From positions 62,001 to 126,000 of the forward strand of contig CAWGQC010000001.1 in assembly GCA_963824645.1 (NCBI GenBank): a stretch of DNA of 64,000 nucleotides, given 5' to 3'. A program made the translations under genes and the position numbers. The first letter of the stretch is position 1; every line of letters starts with the position of its first letter. Positions 32,818-40,355 of the stretch are shown in pieces. Below the pieces are notes generated by a model that was given only the letters and a program-made list of their open reading frames with translations, ran no database searches and was not told the DNA's origin. Origin of the DNA: Bog-756 sp963824645 (GTDB taxonomy: Bacteria; Actinomycetota; Acidimicrobiia; Acidimicrobiales; RAAP-2).

Positions 32818-34677
32818 CTACGGCCCTTCCGTGGTGGCACCGGCAGGCACGGAGATGCTACCCGTGCCACCGATGGCCGAACTCGAGGACGAGGTCGTGG
32901 CCGCCGCCGTGGTGGGGATCCCGTAGTGGTGCAGGGCGTACGACATGATGGTGGAGAACACCGGTGCCGCCACCGCCCCCCCGTAGATGGGGGTCGGATG
33001 GTCGAGGACGACGATGGCGGAGAGCACCGGGTCCTGGGCGGGGGCGAAGCCGGCGAAGGAACCCACGTAGGCTCCCGAGATGTAGCCCAGATGGCTGGGG
33101 TTGGGGATCTGGGCGGTTCCCGTCTTGCCGGCCACGGTGTAACCGTCGATGGCGGCCTCGGTGCCGGTGCCCGAGGCGACGACTCCTTCGAGCATCGAAA
33201 CCAGCTGGGCGTCGGTGGCCGCGCTGATCACCCGGTGGGTGGACGACGACGGTGTCGGGCTGATGGCCCCGGCGGCGCTGACCGTGCCCCGGACCAGACG
33301 GGGCGGTACGAAGACCCCGCCGTTGGCCACGGCGTTGTAGGCGTCGAGGATCTGCTGAGCGGTGACGGCGTCGTCCTGCCCGATAGGCGTGGATCCGATC
33401 GAGGTCTGGGTCCAGTTGGTGGCGCCGGGCACCAGACCCTCGGACTCACCGGGGAAGTTGAGCCCGGTCGGATGCCCGAAACCGAGGTTGCTGATCTGGG
33501 CCAGCAGAGCGTTTTCCCCCAACCGTTGGGCGATCTCGATGGTCCCGACGTTGGATGACTGGGCCAAGACGTTGGCCGCCGTCAGCTGCTCGGTCCCGTG
33601 ACTTTCGGCGTCGTGGAAGGTATAGGTGCCCATACGCAGATCGGCCGGCACCTCGATGACCTGGCCGGGGGTGATCAGGTTGTCGGCCAGCGCCGCCGAA
33701 AAGGTGACCAGCTTGAACACGGAGCCAGGTTCATAGACCTGGGTGACCGCCGAGTTGGAAGGCGCCTCCTCGACCCCGGCGGGCAGGGTGTCGGCCCCCG
33801 ACACCAGCGTGGCCCCCGACGAGGTGGGACTGGCCGCCGAGGGGGCCGGGGGCGGATCGGCGCTGGCCCCGGTGGTGGCCGTTCCGCTCGTGGCCTGCAG
33901 GTCGGCGGTGGCCAGGATGTCGCCCGTCTTCACGTCCATGACCACAGCTGTCCCGCCGTAGGCGTGGGAAGCGGCGATTTCGGCCCCGAGGGCCTGCTCG
34001 GCGATGTACTGGACCGATTCGTCGATGGTGAGCTCCAGCCCGGTGCCGGCCTGGGCGGCCTGCGAACGGTCGCCGCTGCCGGGCAGGGTGACGCCGCTGG
34101 GCGACTCCAGCAGATCCTCCGTACCGGCCTTGCCGGCCAACAGCGACTGGTACTGGTACTCGAGTCCGGAGGTCCCGTTGCCGTTCCAGCCCACGGTTCC
34201 CACGACCGGTTGGGCCAGTTGCCCGTCGGGTTCCACCCGCTGGGACTCGGGAATCAAGTTGATGCCGGTCAGATTGAGGGCGCTCACCTTGGCCGCCACC
34301 GCGTCCGACACCCGATGGGCCAGATAGACGAAGCCGGACTGCTCGGTGAGCTCGGAACGGAGCTGGTCGTTCGGGATGCCCAGCACCGGCGAGAGGGCGG
34401 CCGCCATCACGGCCGGATGGGTGATGAGAAGCGGATCGGCCACCACCGTCTGCCTGGTCACCGATTGGGCCAGCACCTCACCGTTGCGGTCGTAGATCCC
34501 TCCCCGCACGGCGGGGATGGTGACCGTCTGGGTCAGCTCGGAGGTGGAAAGGGAGGCGTAGTGCTGGTGGGAGAGCTCCTGAACGGCCACCAGCCGGACG
34601 GTCAGGGCCACAAACACCAGGGCCACGATGAGGCGCATAGCGCGTGAGCGCCGGCCCAGCAGAACGGAAGGGCTCAC
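32818..34677 (-). CDS. ftsI: Septal transpeptidase FtsI (class B PBP3)
   Basis: A 619-residue class B penicillin-binding protein that crosslinks septal peptidoglycan. A membrane anchor is at about residues 15–33 (RLIVALVFVALTVRLVAV), with the pedestal domain containing RGGIYDRNGEVLA. The transpeptidase motifs are Ser319-x-x-Lys322 (YEPGSVFKLV), SSN at 374–376 and KTG at 518–520. Residues about 261–310 form an alanine/serine/proline/threonine-rich insertion just before the catalytic serine, longer than usual. A serine-rich tail follows residue 590. The GTG start overlaps the ftsL-like stop (GTGA). Confidence 0.94.
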   Translation of the reverse strand: MSPSVLLGRRSRAMRLIVALVFVALTVRLVAVQELSHQHYASLSTSELTQTVTIPAVRGGIYDRNGEVLAQSVTRQTVVADPLLITHPAVMAAALSPVLGIPNDQLRSELTEQSGFVYLAHRVSDAVAAKVSALNLTGINLIPESQRVEPDGQLAQPVVGTVGWNGNGTSGLEYQYQSLLAGKAGTEDLLESPSGVTLPGSGDRSQAAQAGTGLELTIDESVQYIAEQALGAEIAASHAYGGTAVVMDVKTGDILATADLQATSGTATTGASADPPPAPSAASPTSSGATLVSGADTLPAGVEEAPSNSAVTQVYEPGSVFKLVTFSAALADNLITPGQVIEVPADLRMGTYTFHDAESHGTEQLTAANVLAQSSNVGTIEIAQRLGENALLAQISNLGFGHPTGLNFPGESEGLVPGATNWTQTSIGSTPIGQDDAVTAQQILDAYNAVANGGVFVPPRLVRGTVSAAGAISPTPSSSTHRVISAATDAQLVSMLEGVVASGTGTEAAIDGYTVAGKTGTAQIPNPSHLGYISGAYVGSFAGFAPAQDPVLSAIVVLDHPTPIYGGAVAAPVFSTIMSYALHHYGIPTTAAATTSSSSSAIGGTGSISVPAGATTEGP

Positions 34678-35108
34678 CGGTTGGGCAGCGGCGCGGTCTG
34701 GGGAGCGGGAAGGGGAACGTTGAGGGGTACCTCGGGGAGGTAGACGACACTGTTGGGAGCGATGAGGCCCTGGCTCTTGGCTTGGGCCACCACCACCGGA
34801 GGTGCGGCCTTTTCGGCCACCGCCACCTGCAGCGACTTCTGGGTGGCCACGGCACTGGCCATGGCGCTCTGCTCGGCGGCCAGGCGGACCTGACCCTGGG
34901 TGAGGAGGGCATCCCCCACCACGACGGCCAAAAGGCTGCCGATGACCAACCCGGCCGAGAGCCACATGGTCGATCGCCGGACACGGTTGGCCTTCGGTCG
35001 CCGGCGGGGGGCCGGCTCCATGACCCGCAGGGGGGGCCGGCGAGGGGCGGCCGTACGCGGTGCGGACGGACTCGATCGGCGGGCGGTGGCGGGTGCGGAC
35101 GGGGTCAT
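34674..35108 (-). CDS. ftsL: FtsL-like bitopic division protein
   Basis: A 144-residue protein with a basic, proline/arginine-rich cytoplasmic N-terminus of about 45 residues, one membrane segment (STMWLSAGLVIGSLLAVVVG), then an extracellular helical stretch (RLAAEQSAMASAVATQKSLQ) and a proline-rich tail. FtsL sequences diverge greatly, so the assignment rests on this topology and its place between rsmH and ftsI. The ATG overlaps the rsmH stop by one base (TGATG), and its own stop overlaps ftsI, so all three are translationally coupled. Confidence 0.8.
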   Translation of the reverse strand: MTPSAPATARRSSPSAPRTAAPRRPPLRVMEPAPRRRPKANRVRRSTMWLSAGLVIGSLLAVVVGDALLTQGQVRLAAEQSAMASAVATQKSLQVAVAEKAAPPVVVAQAKSQGLIAPNSVVYLPEVPLNVPLPAPQTAPLPNR

Positions 35109-36103
35109 CAGGCCACTTCGCCGTTGGCCTCGGGCTGGCGCTCGGTGACCGGGAGGCGCTCGATGACCCGCAGACGGGCGGCCTCGGCCCGATGGTTGCG
35201 ACCGATCTCGGCGGCCGTGGGGCGGCGGGCACCGCGCGCCACCAGCCGGAACTGCGGGTCGGCCCCGCACACGCAGGGCAGGCCCGGTGGGCACTGGCAG
35301 CCACCGGTGGCCATCCGGGCGAAGAGGGACTTGACCAGGCGGTCCTCGCCGGAGTGGTAGGAGATGACCACACAGCGGCCCCCCGGCTGCAGGAGGGTCA
35401 GAGCCTCCTCCAGGGCTTCGGCCAGCTGGCCGAGCTCCTCGTTGACGGCGATGCGAATGGCCTGAAAGACCCGACGGGCGGGGTGACCACCGGTGCGCCG
35501 GGTGGCGGCCGGAATGGCGGTCTTGACCACGTCGGCCAACTGACCGGTGGTGGTCAGGGGGCGGGCGGCGACGATGGCCCGGGCGATCCGGCGGGCGAAT
35601 CGCCCCTCACCGTTGTCGGTGAACAATTCCACCAGAGCGTCTTCGTCGTAATCGTTGACCACGTCGGCGGCGGTGCGACCCGACGTCGGGTCCATCCTCA
35701 TGTCCAAAGCGGCGTCGCGTCGATAAGAGAACCCGCGCGCCGCCTCGTCGAGCTGGGGGGAACTCACGCCGAGATCGAAAAGGACGCCGCTGAGACCCCG
35801 TCGATCGACGGAAACCCCCAGTTGGTCATGGACGTCGCCCACCACGCGTCCCAGAGCGTCGAACCGCGACCGGCGGACGACGGCGCGATCACCGAAGGGG
35901 GCCAGTACCTGGGTGGCGGCCTCGACGGCCTGCGGATCCCGGTCGATACCCAGGATGGAGATGGACGGATGGGATTGGAGCAGGGCGGCGGCGTGCCCCC
36001 CTCCGCCCAGGGTGGCATCGACGATGAGACCGGGCGGGACCGTCCGGAACAGGTCGACCACCTCGTCGGTCATGACCGGCTGATGCTCGAATGTCTGGTT
36101 CAT
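35108..36103 (-). CDS. rsmH: 16S rRNA m4C1402 methyltransferase RsmH
   Basis: A 331-residue SAM methyltransferase (MraW) that N4-methylates C1402 of 16S rRNA. It begins FEHQPVMTDEVVDLF and shows SAM motif I in DATLGGGGHAAALL, ILGIDRDPQAVEAA, FDLGVSSPQLDEAARGFSYR, DMRMDP, and the family's VISYHSGEDRLVK. A cysteine-rich loop CQCPPGLPCVCG sits near the C-terminus. The ATG at 36103 matches the family start. The frame stays open for another about 290 codons upstream without a good start, which I treat as high-GC shadow. Confidence 0.94.
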   Translation of the reverse strand: MNQTFEHQPVMTDEVVDLFRTVPPGLIVDATLGGGGHAAALLQSHPSISILGIDRDPQAVEAATQVLAPFGDRAVVRRSRFDALGRVVGDVHDQLGVSVDRRGLSGVLFDLGVSSPQLDEAARGFSYRRDAALDMRMDPTSGRTAADVVNDYDEDALVELFTDNGEGRFARRIARAIVAARPLTTTGQLADVVKTAIPAATRRTGGHPARRVFQAIRIAVNEELGQLAEALEEALTLLQPGGRCVVISYHSGEDRLVKSLFARMATGGCQCPPGLPCVCGADPQFRLVARGARRPTAAEIGRNHRAEAARLRVIERLPVTERQPEANGEVA

Positions 36104-36549
36104 CCGCAGTCCCCCGACCGGCACGATGGTTGCGGGTGGAGTGCCGCGACGCTCACGCTGGAAGTAGGCGGAGGAGGATTCTTCCAGGGGTCCAGTCGGG
36201 GGACTGCGCATGGGCCAGACACGTTCGATGTGCACGTCATGGCGGGCCACGGCGGCCAGGCCGGATTCATAGGCCGTCGGCCGGCGACCGGCTTGGCCGT
36301 TCTCCGCCGGCGGCGGGGCGGTCGCCGTGGCGTGGGGGAAGGCCGGCGGGGACGAGGGCGGGGGGAGGGGGATGGTCGATCGAAGGCTCTTTTCGTCAGG
36401 TCTTCTCTGATGAGGGTAGAGGGGCTGTTCGATGGCCGATCCGGCCGGATGGACAGCCAGGCCGTCGGTGTCGTCGGTGCCCGCGGAGTCGTCGGGAAAC
36501 GTGGCGGCACCGTCGTCGGCGGTGACGACCCGTAGGAGCACCGGGCCGC
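36104..36549. other. 446-base gap between mraZ and rsmH
   Basis: No gene is convincing here. The frame continuous with rsmH is open but is proline/serine-rich and matches nothing I recognise, and I found no promoter with both elements. In most genomes mraZ and rsmH are nearly contiguous, so this is either a long untranslated leader with internal control or a small unrecognised ORF. An rsmH ribosome-binding site (GGGGGA) lies six bases before its ATG. Confidence 0.5.
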
Positions 36550-36969
36550 TCAAGCGTCGTCGCCCTGGGTGAGGCGCTCCTCTTCGGGTAGGACCTTGGC
36601 GTCCCAGGACTCCCGGTTCCAGAGCTCCACTCGGTCGATCGCTCCCAACACCAGGACGTCGCCCCCCAGACCGGCGTACTCCCGCAGTCGGGCCGGAATG
36701 GCCAGCCGTCCCTGTCTGTCGATCTCCAGCTCGTGGGAGGTCGAGGCCCACAGACGCACCAGGTTGCGGTCGCTCCGACCCTCGGTGGCCCGGGTCAGCA
36801 TCGATTCCATCTGCAGCTCGAACTGATCGGGTGTCCACAGGGCCAGGCAGCCGTCCTGGTACTCGCTCAGATAGCCGCCGTGCTCGAAGGGTGCCCGAAA
36901 CTTCGAGGGCAGGATCACTCTTCCCTTTTCGTCGAGCGAGTGCTCGTACCTGCCGAAAAACCGTGCCAC
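36550..36969 (-). CDS. mraZ: Transcriptional regulator MraZ
   Basis: A 139-residue protein of two SpoVT/AbrB-like halves that form a ring and bind repeats upstream of the division cluster. Each half carries the DxKGRxxxP motif: SLDEKGRVILPSKFR near residue 11 and EIDRQGRLAIPARLREYAG near 82. It is the first gene of the cluster. The start is a GTG with GGGAG about nine bases upstream. Candidate operator boxes lie 68–102 bases ahead of it, so autoregulation is likely. Confidence 0.95.
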   Translation of the reverse strand: MARFFGRYEHSLDEKGRVILPSKFRAPFEHGGYLSEYQDGCLALWTPDQFELQMESMLTRATEGRSDRNLVRLWASTSHELEIDRQGRLAIPARLREYAGLGGDVLVLGAIDRVELWNRESWDAKVLPEEERLTQGDDA

Positions 36970-37036
36970 CGGTGATTGCTCCCACAGCGCTCCCCGCAGT
37001 GCTCAGAATCCGGCTGTCGGATTCCTCCCTTTCACA

Positions 37037-37077
37037 CCACTTTGCGCCACTTTACGCCCCACTCCCCCACTGGTCAA
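37037..37077 (-). promoter_or_regulatory. mraZ promoter with MraZ-type operator boxes
   Basis: On the minus strand TTGACC (37077–37072), 17 bases, then TAAAGT (37054–37049) form a good sigma-70 promoter. The same stretch holds two AAAGTGG boxes exactly 10 bp apart (37053–37047 and 37043–37037), preceded by two GTGGGG boxes in the spacer. AAAGTG-type and GTGGG repeats are the sites described for MraZ in other bacteria, so MraZ would occlude the promoter. Confidence 0.7.
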
Positions 37078-37146
37078 CCACTGCGCCCCAAAAAGGCCGG
37101 TAGTCCGGATGAAAAACGATGACCGGTGGACGACGGGACGTCGCCT

Positions 37147-37181
37147 CGGAGTGCCCACGGACAACCACCGAGGGCACTCCG
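37147..37181 (-). terminator. Hairpin terminator after lipoate-ligase-like gene
   Basis: CGGAGTGCCC (37147–37156) and GGGCACTCCG (37172–37181) pair perfectly, with an inner CGG/CCG pair and a 7-base loop. It lies 25 bases past the stop at 37206 on the minus strand and insulates the mraZ promoter from readthrough. There is no U-tract. Confidence 0.6.
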
Positions 37182-37205
37182 GACCCGGCCGACCCTGCGG
37201 GCCGT

Positions 37206-37937
37206 TCAGGGCAGGGAGGCGAGAAAGGAGGCGATCACGGCCTCCGGGGTCACCGGGTGGCGATCCCCGGCGGCCAGCCGGATGTCGTCCACTCCCCGAG
37301 CGGCATCGGCCAACTGGCGTCCGGCCGCGGTGCGGTCGGAATCAGAAAGGTCCAACAGCTCGGCCAGGGGCCGGGCGTCCCAGTGCAGAACGCAGGCCGT
37401 CTGGAACAGGGCCCCGTATCTGGTGCGACGCTGGGCCAGACCCACCACTTTGCACCCGGCGGCGGTGAGCACTTCACCGGTGCCCACCCCGCCGAAACAG
37501 ACCAGGGCGGACCAGCGGGTGGCGGGAACCGCACCACGGCGGTGGGCGGCGAGGCCGCCCACCCCCAGCCCCGCCAGGGCGCGGACCCAGGTATCGCCCA
37601 GCCAGTCGAACGCCCGGCCCACGTCGGCCTGCCACAGCGGGTCGGCGCTGGGAACCCACACGTCGATCCACACCGGATCGTCGGGCGTGACCAGTACCGC
37701 CCCTCCCCCCGATCGCCGACGGGCCACGGCGATCCCGCGGGAGGCGGCCCGTCCACCGTCGATGGTCGACTCGGGTTGGGTCGACCCGAGCACCACCGAC
37801 GGACTGCTCACCCGGCACACGGCCACGGCCCTTCGGACCGGCTCCTCCTCCACACCCGGCCATCGGGCGTGGATCTCGCCGGCCGTGCCTCGTCGGTCAT
37901 CGACTCGCCACCCGTCCGGCGGTGTCGGCCCCGGCAC
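37206..37937 (-). CDS. Lipoate-protein ligase/octanoyltransferase-like protein (BPL/LplA family)
   Basis: A 243-residue member of the biotin/lipoate A/B ligase fold. The substrate-loop motif is VARRRSGGGAVLV near residue 75, followed by DDPVWIDVWVP, and the conserved lysine is in GCKVVGLAQRRTRYGALFQ. The family attaches lipoate or octanoate to 2-oxoacid dehydrogenase or glycine-cleavage proteins. No such substrate genes are adjacent, so the target is unknown. The start is a GTG six bases after the HNH gene's stop, so the two are probably one transcript, which ends in the hairpin downstream. Confidence 0.78.
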   Translation of the reverse strand: MPGPTPPDGWRVDDRRGTAGEIHARWPGVEEEPVRRAVAVCRVSSPSVVLGSTQPESTIDGGRAASRGIAVARRRSGGGAVLVTPDDPVWIDVWVPSADPLWQADVGRAFDWLGDTWVRALAGLGVGGLAAHRRGAVPATRWSALVCFGGVGTGEVLTAAGCKVVGLAQRRTRYGALFQTACVLHWDARPLAELLDLSDSDRTAAGRQLADAARGVDDIRLAAGDRHPVTPEAVIASFLASLP

Positions 37938-37943
37938 AGCCGA

Positions 37944-38558
37944 TCAGGCGGTCAGTTGCTGATGGCGGCGCCGAGGACCGGTACCGAGGTAGGTGTCCCA
38001 GTCCTCGCTACCACCGCCACACAGGGCCAGGAGTTGGACCCGATGGCGCGGGGCCACCGGCGTCGAGCGCAGGACCATGCCGGCCTCGTGGGGCAGGCGG
38101 TCTTCCTTTCGGGTATTGCACCGACGACAAGCGGCCACCACGTTCTCCCAGGTGTGCGCCCCCCCTTTGCTGCGCGGGATCACGTGATCGAGATTTTCGG
38201 CGGCCGACCCGCAGTACTGGCACCGCGACCCGTCGCGGGCGAACACGGTCCGGCGGTTGACGGCCACCCGGTAATGGCGGGGAACCTGGACGTAGCGCAC
38301 CAGCCGGACCACCGAAGGCTCCGGCACGGTGATCCGCTCGGCCCGGAACACCCGGTCGGTGGTGTGGACGAGCTCGGCCTTGGTGTCGAGCACCAGCAGG
38401 ATGGCCCGCCTCGAGGAAACGATGCCCAGAGGCTCGAAAGTGGCGTTGAGAACCAGCGCCCGGCGGGACGGCGACATCGGGGAACGGACCGGCTCGGTGG
38501 TGCCGACGACCGAGCGCGCCGTCGCATTCTTCCCGGGGGGCTTGGAACGCCGATCCAT
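37944..38558 (-). CDS. HNH endonuclease-domain protein
   Basis: A 204-residue protein of the group common in actinobacteria as a lone housekeeping-type HNH protein. The N-terminal domain begins RRALVLNATFEPLGIVSSRR. The HNH module has Cys113 and Cys116 (CQYCG), the Asp124–His125 catalytic pair in NLDHVIPRSKGG, Asn139 in TWENVV and Cys144 and Cys147 (CRRCN). The biological substrate is unknown. The ATG at 38558 follows a leaderless-type -10; another ATG 27 codons later (MSPSRRALVLNA) is possible. Confidence 0.85.
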   Translation of the reverse strand: MDRRSKPPGKNATARSVVGTTEPVRSPMSPSRRALVLNATFEPLGIVSSRRAILLVLDTKAELVHTTDRVFRAERITVPEPSVVRLVRYVQVPRHYRVAVNRRTVFARDGSRCQYCGSAAENLDHVIPRSKGGAHTWENVVAACRRCNTRKEDRLPHEAGMVLRSTPVAPRHRVQLLALCGGGSEDWDTYLGTGPRRRHQQLTA

Positions 38559-38566
38559 CAGGACGA

Positions 38567-38572
38567 AAATTA
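38567..38572 (-). promoter_or_regulatory. -10 element for HNH gene (leaderless type)
   Basis: TAATTT precedes the ATG at 38558 by eight bases. Its first three bases are the TAA stop of the upstream gene, so stop codon and promoter overlap. Confidence 0.5.
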
Positions 38573-38908
38573 GCCTGGCTGGCCCCGGCCGAGGCCATGG
38601 TCCGACGGCGGGGGCGATCGCCATCCGATTGTCGACGTGGGGCGGGTGCGGCGGCACCATTCGAGATAGGCGACGACATCGTCCGGCGACGGGTCGGCAT
38701 CGACCGTGCCGTACACGGTGACCATGCGGAAATCCCACAGACGGGAATCGGGAACGGGAAGGTGTGGCCATCGTCGCCACCATGCCGGTGGGACCAGGCG
38801 GTAGAGGGCCCCGAGGGTGGTCCACCACAGGTCGGGGCGGGGCAGAACGGCCCGGGCCGAACGCCAGCCGGCCCGGACGGTGACTCCCCGGGGGGGACCG
38901 GCCGTCAT
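38570..38908 (-). CDS. Small protein of unknown function
   Basis: A 112-residue basic, tryptophan-rich protein: GVTVRAGWRSARAVLPRPDLWW, then LYRLVPPAWWRRWPHLPVPD and RLWDFRMVTVYG, followed by an acidic DADPSPDDVVAYLEWCRR helix. It has no membrane segment or known motif. The ATG at 38908 is 13 bases past the stop of the ROK kinase gene, so it is probably cotranscribed with it. It has the look of a conserved actinobacterial small protein, but I cannot name a family. Confidence 0.65.
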   Translation of the reverse strand: MTAGPPRGVTVRAGWRSARAVLPRPDLWWTTLGALYRLVPPAWWRRWPHLPVPDSRLWDFRMVTVYGTVDADPSPDDVVAYLEWCRRTRPTSTIGWRSPPPSDHGLGRGQPG

Positions 38909-38921
38909 GGTCCGACCACCC

Positions 38922-39872
38922 CTATCTCCCCCCGACCCGGTTCCGACGCCCCACCGCCGCCGCCCCCACCAGCGGTCCGGCGGCGCCCAGTCCGGCCGGC
39001 ACGATCCTGGTCCCGCGCGAGAACTCCAGACGCGAACGCAGGTCGATCTCCTGTTGGGCGGCCTCGAAGAACGGCGAACCGAAACCGAGAGCGACCGAGC
39101 CGGCCACCACGGCCAGCCGGAGATCGAGGAGATTGGCCACCGAGGCCACCGCCCGTCCGACCAGAGTGCCGGTCCGTCGCCGCACTTCCATGGAGGCGTC
39201 GGCGGCGGGACGGCCGGTGATGGAGGCGATCGACAAACCCGACGCTTCGGCCTCGAGACAACCGCGGCCACCGCAGACGCAGGCCCGACCGTCGGGCTCG
39301 ACCACCACATGGCCTATGTGGCCGGCATTGCCCGCCGCTCCGTCGAGCATCCGATGACCGAGGACGATGCCACCGCCGATCCCGGTCGAGACCACCACGG
39401 CGACATAGTTGCCCACTCCTCGGGCGGCCCCGCGCCACCCCTCGCCCAGGGCCAACGCCTTGGCGTCGTTGTCCACGTAGACCGGCACGCCCAGGGCGTC
39501 GGCCAGTCGGTGGCGCAGCGGGAATTGACGCCACGCCCCGATGTTGAGAGGCGACACCTGCTCCCCCCCGAGCGTCATGGGACCACCGCACCCCACCCCG
39601 CAGACCGCCGGTTGCCGGGCACCGACCACCTGTTCGACCACATCGATGAGAGCCCCGAAAACGACTTCGGGGTCGTCGGCCTGAGGGGTTGGGGCCTGGG
39701 CCTCGACCAGGAAACCACCCTCTTCGTCGACCAGGGCTGCCGCCATTTTGGTGCCCCCTATGTCGACAGCCAGAACACAGGCACCGGCCTCGGAGGCGGT
39801 GCTGTCGCCGGTGGCGGGGTCCGCCGACGGCGATTCAGTCGTCGCGGTGGAAGCGCCCACGGATCCAGTCAC
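38922..39872 (-). CDS. ROK-family glucokinase
   Basis: A 316-residue sugar kinase of the ROK group. The phosphate-binding motif is LAVDIGGTKMAAALVD, the sugar site VYVDNDAKALALGE, then VVSTGIGGGIVLG and the ROK zinc signature with GHIGHVVVEPDGRACVCGGRG and GCLEAE. All three zinc cysteines are present. Glucose is the likely substrate, judged from ROK glucokinases of actinobacteria. No in-frame start exists downstream of the DUF3040 stop, so the start must be inside that gene: GTG at 39872 or 39860. The resulting 26–38 base overlap implies coupling. Confidence 0.88.
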   Translation of the reverse strand: MTGSVGASTATTESPSADPATGDSTASEAGACVLAVDIGGTKMAAALVDEEGGFLVEAQAPTPQADDPEVVFGALIDVVEQVVGARQPAVCGVGCGGPMTLGGEQVSPLNIGAWRQFPLRHRLADALGVPVYVDNDAKALALGEGWRGAARGVGNYVAVVVSTGIGGGIVLGHRMLDGAAGNAGHIGHVVVEPDGRACVCGGRGCLEAEASGLSIASITGRPAADASMEVRRRTGTLVGRAVASVANLLDLRLAVVAGSVALGFGSPFFEAAQQEIDLRSRLEFSRGTRIVPAGLGAAGPLVGAAAVGRRNRVGGR

Positions 39873-40209
39873 GCGGATCGTGGACGGTGTTGCTGATGTT
39901 CCGGCTGTGCAACGACCGCGAGATGTCGTCGATGCCCGCTTTCCCCATACGTCTGGCGTTGTTGGCGAAGACCACGCCGGAAAGGAACATGACAATCACG
40001 CCGGCGAAGCCGAGGATCACCGAACGGGAGAAGGTGAAGAACATGAATACCAGGGCGGCGACGAAGATCAGGGCCGACCAGATGCAGTAGCGACCGGCGT
40101 GCCGGTAGACGGTTTCGGAGCGTACCCGCTCGGCGAAATCGGGATCCTCCTGATAGAGGGACTGCTCCAGTTCGTGCAGTATGCGCTGTTCGTGCTCAGA
40201 GAGCGGCAA
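39835..40209 (-). CDS. DUF3040 membrane protein
   Basis: A 124-residue protein of the DUF3040 family, which is confined to actinobacteria. The signature MPLSEHEQRILHELEQSLYQ and EDPDFAERV is at the N-terminus. Two membrane segments follow (YCIWSALIFVAALVFMFFTF and VILGFAGVIVMFLSGVVF), then a basic cytoplasmic tail. In mycobacteria a DUF3040 gene also lies near mraZ; its function is unknown. The start is a TTG preceded by GGAGGGG about six bases upstream. Confidence 0.85.
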   Translation of the reverse strand: MPLSEHEQRILHELEQSLYQEDPDFAERVRSETVYRHAGRYCIWSALIFVAALVFMFFTFSRSVILGFAGVIVMFLSGVVFANNARRMGKAGIDDISRSLHSRNISNTVHDPRDWIRGRFHRDD

Positions 40210-40355
40210 CGGTTCGTCCCCTCCACCCGTTCTGACTGCCAGTGTTCATCTCCGCAGCCATCATCGCGCAATCCCCGTTCGAAAGCACCGCACGGCACGA
40301 GCCGACGACCTCTCCACATACCAGCGCCGATGACCAAACACCACCGGTCATTGTA

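Noticed and set aside
36100..36525. Small ORFs of up to 144 codons on both strands between mraZ and rsmH
   Set aside because: Composition is Pro/Arg/Ser-rich with no motif; starts lack ribosome-binding sites. Reported only as a gap.
34250..36990. A 625-codon frame joining the mraZ region to rsmH as a single large protein
   Set aside because: The extra 290 codons cross mraZ and have no good start; RsmH begins normally at 36103.
40209..40355. LexA box upstream of dinB or the DUF3040 gene
   Set aside because: No CGAAC-N4-GTTCG-like site was found near the dinB start or in this gap, so SOS control of dinB is not supported.
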